The position numbers and the translations under genes are program-made. Of a stretch of 64,000 nucleotides of DNA, positions 17,211-26,000 are shown in pieces (the stretch's first letter is position 1; each line of letters starts with the position of its first letter). Where the stretch lies: NCBI GenBank assembly GCA_963753485.1, contig CAVWCL010000008.1, positions 1 through 64,000 on the forward strand, given 5' to 3'. Under the pieces are notes generated by a model. The model was not told the origin of the DNA and did not search any database. It saw only the letters and a program-made list of their open reading frames with translations. The DNA is from CAWDLX01 sp963753485. GTDB taxonomy: Bacteria; Actinomycetota; Actinomycetes; Mycobacteriales; Micromonosporaceae.

Positions 17211-17836
17211 GGTTGATGCCCGGCCTGGTAGATGCTGACCGCGATGAAGATGATCAGTGCCGCGAATCCAGCCGCGAAAACTAGGCTCATGAGTCCTTTG
17301 ACGAAACGCCATGGACGTCCGCTGCTGGGGCCACCGCGGGCGACGACGAGGGCGTTCATGCTGATGTTGCGTAGGCGCCTGACTTTGAGTACTCGGCCGG
17401 CTGAGGGGTGACCGCTGATTTCGACCCAGTCACCGTCGCCGATTGAGCCTTCGATAGAAAGCGCGCGGATCTCCACCGCCACCGGCGGCTGTGGTTGGCC
17501 CGCGGCGTCCCAACTGTCGACGCGGAAATCCCATATTGACCCGTACCGGCGACCCATCAGCTCGTTGCGCTGGCGAAACGCGGCCACCTGGCCGCGGACG
17601 TGAGCCCGGTCCGAGACAGGATGGGCCGGACGTATCGATCCGGGATCGGCGTCGTTGCCCGGGACCCGACCGGCGGCGCGGCCCACGCTCATCGCTTCGT
17701 CGATCGTCGTGCCTCGGACGAGAGCAGCGAGGACGGCGTCGGTCGCGGCCTCAACGGCTCGTGGATCACCACCGACTTCCTGTTCAGCCCACGCCCGCCA
17801 CTCGGCTCGTTTGTCTGACGGAATCGTCGTGCTCAT
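17207..17836 (-). CDS. Membrane-anchored partner of the proline-rich protein
   Basis: 209 residues from ATG 17836, which has GAGGTGAG directly upstream; the frame extends to 17896 without a better start. The N-terminal ~75 residues are helical and charged. Residues ~95-165 look like a beta-rich domain (SIWDFRVDSWDAAGQPQPPV; GDWVEISGHPSAGRVLKVRR). One C-terminal membrane helix follows (LVFAAGFAALIIFIAVSIY), leaving a short tail. Family unknown. Its stop overlaps the start of the nuclease-like protein, so the two are made together, possibly as part of one complex at the membrane. Confidence 0.7.
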   Translation of the reverse strand: MSTTIPSDKRAEWRAWAEQEVGGDPRAVEAATDAVLAALVRGTTIDEAMSVGRAAGRVPGNDADPGSIRPAHPVSDRAHVRGQVAAFRQRNELMGRRYGSIWDFRVDSWDAAGQPQPPVAVEIRALSIEGSIGDGDWVEISGHPSAGRVLKVRRLRNISMNALVVARGGPSSGRPWRFVKGLMSLVFAAGFAALIIFIAVSIYQAGHQP

Positions 17837-18055
17837 CTGCTCACCTCGGATCCGAACGCCAACGGGCCGAACCGGTAGTTCTACGGCTAGCCGCATCTAC
17901 CGGGCGTTTGAGTCGAGGTGCTGGGTTTCGATCACATGTCACCTCGTTGGTTCACTGAGTTTCCTAGTGATGGGACACTAGGTCGCAGGCTCGTCCGCCA
18001 ACATCGGGATAGCCCGCGATCGGCGAAGGGGTAGCCCGCTGCTACCTATGACCGT

Positions 18056-18700
18056 TCAGCCGCGTAGGTAGCGAACAACTGTGGCGACGCGACGGTTGTC
18101 GTCAGCGGTGTCTCCGATGTCGAGCTTGGCCATGATGGCGCCGACGTACGTCTCTACCGTCTTGGCGGACAGGCCGAGCCGCTGGCCGATGCCGTGATTC
18201 GAGCGGCCCTCGGCCATCAGGGCGAGCACGTCCCGCTCCCGTTCGGTCAGTCGGTCGAGCGGGTTCTGTTGGCGGGGACGGGTTATCAGGGTGCGGACGA
18301 TCTCGGAGTCGATAACTGACTCGCCGAGCGCCACCCGCACCATCGCGTCGTGGAGGGCGGTGACGTCGTTGACGCGGTCTTTGAGTAGGTACCCCACGTG
18401 AGTGGTGCCGCCGCGTAGTAGGCGCTCTGCGTAGGCGGCTTCGGCGTACTGGGACAGCACCAGGACGGCGACCTTCGGGGAGTGGGTACGGATCTCGATG
18501 GCGGCGGTGAGCCCCTCGTCGGTAAAGGTCGGTGGCATCCTGATGTCGGTCACGACGACGTCGGGTTGGCCGGCCTCCACTGCGGCGCGAAGAGTCGTGA
18601 GGTCGGCGACCGTCTGCACCACCTCGACGCCGGCATCGGCGAGCAGGCGGGCTAGCCCCTGACGCAGGAGCGGCGAATCTTCGGCAATGATCACCCGCAC
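18056..18700 (-). CDS. NarL/LuxR-family response regulator
   Basis: About 214 residues from GTG 18700, overlapping the kinase stop; GTG 18694 is an alternative. The receiver domain has the acidic pocket IIAEDSP and the phosphoacceptor Asp in DVVVTDIRMPP, with Lys in YLLKD. The C-terminal helix-turn-helix is LTERERDVLALMAEGRSNHG then LSAKTVETYVGAIMAKLDI. It is the output partner of the kinase encoded directly upstream. Targets are unknown. Confidence 0.93.
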   Translation of the reverse strand: MRVIIAEDSPLLRQGLARLLADAGVEVVQTVADLTTLRAAVEAGQPDVVVTDIRMPPTFTDEGLTAAIEIRTHSPKVAVLVLSQYAEAAYAERLLRGGTTHVGYLLKDRVNDVTALHDAMVRVALGESVIDSEIVRTLITRPRQQNPLDRLTERERDVLALMAEGRSNHGIGQRLGLSAKTVETYVGAIMAKLDIGDTADDNRRVATVVRYLRG

Positions 18701-20490
18701 GGCAGCCTCGCCGTCACAGTAGTGCCGCCACCCGGGGGACTGGCGATGGTCATCCGCCCTCCGACCGCCAGCACCCGATCGCGCATGCCCTGCAATCCCG
18801 ATCCGGTGTCCGCGTCGACTTGCCCGGCGCCGCCGATGCCGTCGTCGCGTACGCGGATGGTCAGCTGACCGTGGTTGGCGACGAGTTCGACCCACACGCC
18901 GGAGGCTCGACTGTGTCGCGCGGCGTTGGTGACCGCTTCGGATACGAAGAAGTAGGCGGTGGCCTCGACGGTACCGGGGAAACGTGCGGTGGGTGCGGAC
19001 ACCACGATCGGCAGGGGGGCGCGCTCGGCCAGGGCTCGCACAGCGGAGGCGAGGCCCTCCTGGATGAGCAGCATCGGGTGGATCCCGCGAGCGAGCTCCC
19101 GCAGTTCGTTGATAGCTTGTTGTAGTTCCTCGGCGGCCCGAGCGAGGAATCCAGCGACCTCCGCGTCACCTTTGGCTAAGGCCTTGGTCCGTGCTTGGCC
19201 CAGCACCATCGATAGGGCGAGCAATCGTTGCTGGGCACCGTCGTGCAGGTCGCGTTCGATGCGCCGGCGCGCGTCCTGCCCGGCTTCCAGGATTCGCGTC
19301 GTGCTCGACCGTAACTGCACAAGCTGGCTGCGCACCTCGGCGTGCAACCACTCGTTTTCCAGCGCCAGGCGGGCCAGCGCTGCCGCGCTGCTCAGCAACG
19401 CCGGCTCGGCCAAGGCGGTCTCGTCCACGATCATGGCGGCCAATGGTCCATTGACGCCCTCAATCAGATGAACCACGCGACCCGGCCGCGGGGTCGGTTC
19501 ATATGCCTGGCCGTCCAGGTCGACGTAGCAGTCGCCGGCCGGGGACCAGTACAACAGCTCGAGGTCGGGGTCGCGAAGGGTTGCAGCCAGGGCGTCGCGC
19601 ACCCGGCCCGGGGCCAGGCCCGTATTCAGTTGCGGCAACAGCTCGCCCACCTGTGCGTAGGCTCGTCGGGTACGCAACAGCCCGACGAGGAAGCCGACTG
19701 GAAGGACAGTGAGCCCCACCGGCAGGTAATCGTTGATGACGTGCCGCGCGGCACTCGGCAGCACGACAACGTCGGCAAATTGCTGGGCGAGCAGGAACGC
19801 GACGGTCGGAATCACCATCCACAGCACCGGTTGCATCACCCGTCTGGCGGCACGGGTGGCAAGCCGCCAATGCCGTACGATCACGCCGGTGACCGCGATT
19901 ATGATCACGGCTGACAGGTATGTCGTGGCCTGTTCGATCACCCGGTATGCGCCCGGATTGTGGCCGACGAGCAGCAACTGACGGCAGCCGAGACAACCAT
20001 TGGCGTTCGGGTCGAAGAACAGCATGCGAACCGGGTTGTTGACCAGCGTCCAGATCCAGACCCCCACCATCACCCGGCGGTCGAAGCCTCTGCTAAAACG
20101 CCCGGTCGGAAAAACCAAGGCCAGCGTGGCCAGCGCCGGCTGATACACCTTCTCGTAGGTCGACGCGACGGTATACGGCAGCGGAGCCCAGATCCAGTAC
20201 AGGTCCTGCACCAGCCACAAGAACCCCACCGCCGCCATCCACGCTCCGGTCGCATTACCGGGCCGGCGCAACAGCGCAACGACCGCCGCGACGAGGTAGC
20301 TCGCCGCGACCCCCGCGTGAACTGACTGGTCGACGACGTGCAACGGCAATCCGTGTAGAGCCGGCGCCGCGATCGACAGCACACACGCCACCGCCCCCGC
20401 CGCCGCTACCGCCGCGGCAAGACCGCTACGCCGACGCACCGCAGCGTCCGGGACCGCGAGGGCGGCCGTAGCAGCAGCCATGCCCAACAT
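18691..20490 (-). CDS. Membrane sensor histidine kinase, HisKA_3 type
   Basis: 599 residues. The N-terminal ~270 residues hold about eight hydrophobic helices, including AAVAAAGAVACVLSIAAPAL and VIPTVAFLLAQQFADVVVLP. The kinase core has RRRIERDLHDGAQQRLLALS with the phospho-His and an ATPase part with FFVSEAVTNAARHSRAS (N box) and IRVRDDGIGGA (G box). A cytoplasmic linker with a GAF-like look lies between (LYWSPAGDCYVDLDGQ). The signal is unknown. The pair is transcribed leftward with a 10-base overlap, so both are made from one message. The 279 bases upstream, before the next gene, presumably contain the promoter. Confidence 0.92.
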   Translation of the reverse strand: MLGMAAATAALAVPDAAVRRRSGLAAAVAAAGAVACVLSIAAPALHGLPLHVVDQSVHAGVAASYLVAAVVALLRRPGNATGAWMAAVGFLWLVQDLYWIWAPLPYTVASTYEKVYQPALATLALVFPTGRFSRGFDRRVMVGVWIWTLVNNPVRMLFFDPNANGCLGCRQLLLVGHNPGAYRVIEQATTYLSAVIIIAVTGVIVRHWRLATRAARRVMQPVLWMVIPTVAFLLAQQFADVVVLPSAARHVINDYLPVGLTVLPVGFLVGLLRTRRAYAQVGELLPQLNTGLAPGRVRDALAATLRDPDLELLYWSPAGDCYVDLDGQAYEPTPRPGRVVHLIEGVNGPLAAMIVDETALAEPALLSSAAALARLALENEWLHAEVRSQLVQLRSSTTRILEAGQDARRRIERDLHDGAQQRLLALSMVLGQARTKALAKGDAEVAGFLARAAEELQQAINELRELARGIHPMLLIQEGLASAVRALAERAPLPIVVSAPTARFPGTVEATAYFFVSEAVTNAARHSRASGVWVELVANHGQLTIRVRDDGIGGAGQVDADTGSGLQGMRDRVLAVGGRMTIASPPGGGTTVTARLPCG

Positions 20491-20769
20491 GGTGAACCCT
20501 CGCCAGCCGGCAGGGAATACGGGACAGCCCGCCCGGCAATCGCGGGCTAGCCCGGTTCCGACCGACCGGATCGCCGGACCACCGTCCTGCCATCCGGAAG
20601 CGACGAGGTGCAGGGAACGCAGATGGAAACGGACGGCACTCGCGCGACGGTCGGTCCCCAGGCGCCGTGGCGGTGCGAGCCGGACCCGTCGGGGTGAGGT
20701 TAAGCACCCGGTCGGCCCGGTAGGTTGGTCGGCCCTGCATGCACAAGCCGATGCGCCGGTCCGGGTGAG

Positions 20770-21228
20770 CTAGCCGGCGTGTGCGGTGAGCGCCCGCTGC
20801 AGTATGGCGGCGGTGGCATCCGGGTCGGTGACCTCGAGCACCAACCGCCGGTAGCCGAAGGCCGGGTGTGGCGTACAGTCGATCACCAGTACCCGGTCAG
20901 CCCGACGCACGTCCCAGAACGATCGAATGTCCCCGGTGCCGTAGGAGCCGGCGGTGATGACCCCGGGCAGGTATGAGCCCGGCAGCCGGATCCCGGTCGG
21001 CCGCACCTCCCGGCGGGCCGCGACCCGAACGCCGGAGACCGCGGACTGAGGGATCTGGATCCGGGCGCGCACACACCACAGCCGGTCCAGCCCGAGTGGC
21101 TCGACAACGAACGAGTCACCGGCGACCTCGACCCGGATCTGCGCGGGGCGCGCCATCAACGCCGTCAGCCCACCGAGGAATGCGAGCGCGCCGACGACGA
21201 CCACGACCACGATCAGCTCGGTAGACAT
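20770..21228 (-). CDS. Small membrane-anchored protein of unknown function
   Basis: 152 residues from ATG 21228. One N-terminal membrane helix (LIVVVVVVGALAFLGGLTAL) is followed by a beta-rich domain of ~115 residues with PQSAVSGVRVAARREVRPTG, SYLPGVITAGSYGTGDIRSF and VLEVTDPDATAAILQRAL. The layout resembles bacterial PH-like domains that act at membranes, but no specific family is certain. It lies between the kinase and the divergent acyl-CoA dehydrogenase. Confidence 0.75.
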   Translation of the reverse strand: MSTELIVVVVVVGALAFLGGLTALMARPAQIRVEVAGDSFVVEPLGLDRLWCVRARIQIPQSAVSGVRVAARREVRPTGIRLPGSYLPGVITAGSYGTGDIRSFWDVRRADRVLVIDCTPHPAFGYRRLVLEVTDPDATAAILQRALTAHAG

Positions 21229-21357
21229 GGCGACACCCTACGCGCCCCCGCCAGTGCCAAGAGGGGCCGTAGGTCCTGCTCGGGCGGGCACTTGGCGCCT
21301 GTCCGTGATCGACCACCGCCCATACCGTCCCGGCTGAAGCTCACTGGGAGGGGCGTC

Positions 21358-23022
21358 ATGATCACTACGACTGGTCTAGACCGCGACACGCTCGAGTTGA
21401 TGCTCTCGTCGCTGGAGGATTACCTCAACAGCGCCCTTCCGGAGCACCGCCGGCTCGAGCTCGACCGGGACGACGTCTGTCCAGAGCAGACAGTTCGGGC
21501 CATGTGCGGCGACGACCTGGGTGTGCACCTGGTGTTCGTCCCCGAGGAATATGGCGGGCTCGGCGGCGGGGCCTTCGACTCGTACCGGCTCTGCGAGCGG
21601 CTCGCGCGCATCGACATCGGCCTGGCCACCTCGGTCTTCGCCACCTTCCTCGGCAGCGACCCGATCCTGGTCGGCGCGACCGCCGAGCAGCGCACCCAGT
21701 GGCTGACCCGGATCGCCGAGCAGGGCACACTCTTCGCGTACGGCGCGACCGAACCCGAAGCCGGCAGTGACCTCGGCGCGCTGCGGACCACGGCCACCCC
21801 GGTCGAGACCGACGGCCAGATCACCGCCTATCGGCTCAACGGACGCAAGCAGTGGATCAGCAACGGCGGCATTGCCGATGCGTACACGATCCTGGCCCGC
21901 GCGCCCCACGGCCCGTCGTGGTTCATCGTCGAGAAGGGCACGCCCGGCTTCGCCGCCGCCCCGCCGGAGGACAAGCACGGCATCCGGTTGTCCAACACCG
22001 CCGCGCTCTTCCTCGACGATGTCGAGGTCCCCGCGCACCACCTGGTCGGCCAGGTCGAGGGCATCGGCCTGACCCAGGCCCAACAGGTCTTCGGCTACAC
22101 CCGGGTGATGGTCGCGGCGTTCGGCCTCGGCGGCGGCTGGGCGGCGCTTGACCGCGCGATCGACTACTCGACGGGCCGGGTGCAGGGCGGCGGGCCTCTC
22201 TCCGGCAAGCAGGGATACACCTTCAAACTGATCGTCCCGCACGCTGTCCGGCTCGAGGCCGCCCGCGCGTTCCTGGAGGAGACGGCGACCCGCATCGACG
22301 CCGGGCACGGCGCCGACGGGGCGCTGAACACCGAGGGAGCGATCGCCAAGTACCTGTCGACCGAGGCCGGCAACGCCGCGGCCGACGCCGGGATCCAGGC
22401 CCACGGCGGCTACGGCTACACCCGCCCGTACCTGGTGGAGAAGATCAAGCGCGACGTTCGGATCACCACGATCTACGAGGGCACCTCCGAGATCCTCGAG
22501 CTCACCATCGCCCGGGACCGCTGGCAGCAACACCTCAAGACGTCCGGCGCCTACTACCGCGACGCCGCCCGCGAGCACGCCGGCATCGCGAACGCCTACG
22601 GCGGGCCGACCGCCGCCCTGGCCTTCGAGTGCCTGGCCGCCGTCTTGGAGGCGTGCCGGGTCGGCCGGCTGACCCGCAACCAGCACGTGCTCATGCGCCT
22701 GGGCGAGCTGATCGCCTACGCCGAGTGCGCCGGCGCGCTGGCCCGTCGCGCCGCCGCGGCCGCCACCGACCAGCTGCCGGAGAAGGCCGACCGCCGCTTC
22801 GAGCCGGCGGCTCTCGCCGCCGCCAGCCGGGTCTTCGCCCGGGAGGCCGCCATGAAGGTGGCCGAGGAGGGTTTGCGCTGGGTGTCCGGCGCGCAGCCGC
22901 CGGGTGCCGCCGATGACCTGGCCGCCAGCCTGCCGCTCGAGCGGGTACGCCGGGCCCAGGCCGGGCTCCTGGCCGACATGGAGATCGTCGCGGATGCGCT
23001 CTACCGCCGTTCGACCAATTAG
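21358..23022 (+). CDS. Acyl-CoA dehydrogenase family protein, first gene of the lipid synthase locus
   Basis: 554 residues from ATG 21358, behind GGGAGGGG. Seen: N-terminal helical domain with FVPEEYGGLG, FAYGATEPEAGSDLGALRTT in the FAD/substrate region, KQWISNGG, and near residue 365 HGGYGYTRPYLVEKIKRDVR followed by TTIYEGTSEI, whose Glu is the usual catalytic base. About 150 extra C-terminal residues extend past the core fold, as in some long-chain ACADs. It oxidises acyl thioesters to enoyl forms with FAD. The PKS starts 21 bases after its stop, so it likely acts on that system's starter, product or carrier-bound intermediate (inference). Confidence 0.9.
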   Translation: MITTTGLDRDTLELMLSSLEDYLNSALPEHRRLELDRDDVCPEQTVRAMCGDDLGVHLVFVPEEYGGLGGGAFDSYRLCERLARIDIGLATSVFATFLGSDPILVGATAEQRTQWLTRIAEQGTLFAYGATEPEAGSDLGALRTTATPVETDGQITAYRLNGRKQWISNGGIADAYTILARAPHGPSWFIVEKGTPGFAAAPPEDKHGIRLSNTAALFLDDVEVPAHHLVGQVEGIGLTQAQQVFGYTRVMVAAFGLGGGWAALDRAIDYSTGRVQGGGPLSGKQGYTFKLIVPHAVRLEAARAFLEETATRIDAGHGADGALNTEGAIAKYLSTEAGNAAADAGIQAHGGYGYTRPYLVEKIKRDVRITTIYEGTSEILELTIARDRWQQHLKTSGAYYRDAAREHAGIANAYGGPTAALAFECLAAVLEACRVGRLTRNQHVLMRLGELIAYAECAGALARRAAAAATDQLPEKADRRFEPAALAAASRVFAREAAMKVAEEGLRWVSGAQPPGAADDLAASLPLERVRRAQAGLLADMEIVADALYRRSTN

Positions 23023-23043
23023 TCCACCGTGGAGGGTGATGTC

Positions 23044-26000
23044 ATGACCGCAGTAACGCCCATCGCCATCGTGGGGGTCAGTGCGATCATGCCTGACGCG
23101 CCCGACGCCGAGACGTTCTGGGCGAATATCAGGGGTGGCCGGTACAGCATCAGCGATGTGCCGACCGAGCGCTGGGACCCGGAGCTGTACTACGACCCGG
23201 ACCCCCGGGTGCCGGACAAGACGTACTCGCGCATCGGCGGCTGGGTCCGGGACTACCCGTGGGATCCGATCGGCTGGCGCCTACCCGTACCGCCCACCGT
23301 CGCCGACCAGATGGAGGCGGGCCAGAAATGGGCAGTCGCCGGGGCGCGCACGGCTCTGCTCGACGCCGGCTGGCCCGAGTGGCCGGTCGACCCGGAGCGG
23401 GTCGCGGTCATCATCGGCAACGCCATCGGGGGCGACAAGCAGTACCGCAGCAGCCTTCGGGTGGAGTACCCGGAGTTCGACCGTGAGCTGCGCCGCGCGC
23501 CGTCGTTCGCGGCCCTGCCGGCCAGCGTGCGCGACGCCGTCCTCGCCGAGACCCGTACCTCGTTCCTCAGCCAGTTCATGGAGATCACCGAAGACTCGAT
23601 GCCCGGCGAGTTGGCCAATGTGACCGCCGGGCGGATCGCCAACCTGTTCAACCTCCGCGGGGCCAACTTCACCACCGATGCCGCCTGCGCCTCCGGCCTG
23701 GCCGCGATGTCGGCGGCGGTGCACGGGCTGCGCGCCGGCGACTTCGACGCCGTCATCACCGGTGGCGTCGACCGCAACATGCACGCGGCCGCCTTCGTCA
23801 AGTTCTGCAAGATCGGGGCGCTCTCGGCCACCGGCACCCGGCCCTTCGACGCCGGCGCCGACGGCTTCGTCATGGGCGAGGGCGCGGCGCTGTTCGTCCT
23901 CAAGCGTCTCGCCGACGCCGAGCGCGACGGTGACCACATCTACGCCGTCCTGCTGGGTATTGGCGGATCCAGCGACGGCCGCGGGAAGGGCATCACCGCC
24001 CCCAACCCGACCGGCCAGCGCCTCGCAATCGAGCGGGCCTGGCAGATCGCCGGCGTCGACCCGGCGCTCGCTTCCTATGTGGAGGCTCACGGCACCTCGA
24101 CCCGGGTCGGCGACGCCACCGAGCTGGCCAGCCTGAGCGACGTGTTCGGCAAGGCCGGTGCGCAGACCGGGGCGATCGCGCTCGGCTCGGTCAAGTCGAA
24201 CATCGGCCACCTCAAGGCGGCCGCTGGGGCCGCCGGCCTGTTCAAGGTCGTCCTCAGCCTGCACGAGAAGGTCCTGGCGCCGAGTCTGCACGTGACCGAG
24301 CTGAACCCGAATGTGGACTGGGACGCGGTTCCCTTCCGCGTCAACACCGAGCTTCGCGACTGGTCGGTGCCGACCGGCGGGGTACGCCTGGCCGGGGTCA
24401 GCGCCTTCGGTTTCGGCGGGACCAACTTCCACGTAGTCATCGAGGAGTACGTACCCGGGCGGCACCGCGCGCCGCAGGCGGCCCGTTCGTACCCGGGCGT
24501 TTCACTGCCACAGCTGACCACCGCCGGCCAACAGCCGGCCCAGGCCGGCACCGCCGGCCAACAGCCGGCCCACGCAGGCACCGCCATTGAACGGCCGGCC
24601 CCGATCCGGGGCGCGGTCGTCGTCGGCGGGCGCGACGACGCGCAGGTCGCCGGCGAGTTGGCGCGGCTGCGGGCGAGCGCCGCCCAGGGGCAGACACCGC
24701 CAACCGGCGCGCCCGATCCGGCGCTGGCCGCGGCGGCGGTCCGGGTCGCCATCGACTATGCCGACGCCGCCGACCTCGCCGCGAAGGCGACGAAGGCGAT
24801 CGAGGCCATCGAACGGGCCAACCCGGCGCAGTGGCGGCTGCTACGGGCCCAGGGCATCTTCGTCGGGCGGGGCGCACCGGGCAAGGTCGCCTTCCTTTAC
24901 CCCGGCCAGGGCTCGCAGTACCTGAACATGCTGGCCGACCTGCGGGCCAGCCAGCCCGTGGTGGCCCGCACCTTCGACGAAGCGGACCGGCTGATGACTC
25001 CGCTGCTCGGGGGCCCGCTGACCGCATGCGTGTTCGCCGACACCACCGACCCGCAGGTCGTGGCCCGGCTGGACAAACAGCTCATGCAGACCGAAATCAC
25101 CCAGCCGGCGGTGCTCACCGCCGACCTCGCCCTCACCCGACTGCTCGACTCGTACGGCATCCAACCCGACATGGTGATGGGCCACAGCCTCGGCGAATAC
25201 GGCGCCCTCGTGGCCGCGGGCGCACTCTCCTTCGACAGCGCGCTCGAGGCGGTGAGCGCCCGTGGTCACGAGATGGCGAGTCTCTCGATGGCCGACAACG
25301 GCGCCATGGCGGCGGTGTTCGGCCCGCTCGACCAGATCGAGCGGATCGTCGCGGCGGTCGACGGCTACGTGGTGATCGCCAACATCAACAGCACCCGCCA
25401 GGCGGTTGTCGGCGGTGCCACGGACGCGGTGGAGCGGGCCATGGCCGCGTTCGAGTCAGCTGGCCTGACCGCGACCCGGATTCCGGTCAGCCACGCCTTC
25501 CACACTTCGATCGTCGCGCCCGCCAGCAAGCCGTTGACCGCGGCCCTTCGCCGGCTGGCGCTGCGACCTCCGGCCCTTCCGGTCGTCGCCAACGTGACCG
25601 GCGAGTTCTACCCCGGCGATGCGGACGTGGAGACCATGCTCGACCTGCTGGGCCGGCAGGTCGCGTCGCCGGTGCAGTTCGTCAAGGGGCTGCACACCCT
25701 CTACGCCGCCGGCGCACGGGTCTTCGTCGAGGTGGGGCCGAAGAAGGCGCTCTACGGCTTCGTCGAGGACGTGCTGGGTGACGATGCCGTTGCGCTGTTC
25801 ACCAACCACCCGAAGAGCGGCGACCTGGTCTCGTTCAACCAGGCGCTGTGCGGCCTTTACGCCGCGGGCCTCGGTTTCGGCCGGCCGCAACCGGTGGCCG
25901 CCCCGCCGCCGGCAACGGCGGGCACCGAGCCGGTGGTGATCACCGGCGCCGCGCTGGGCCTGCCCGGGGTCGAGCGGGTCTTCGACGACGCCAACATCGC

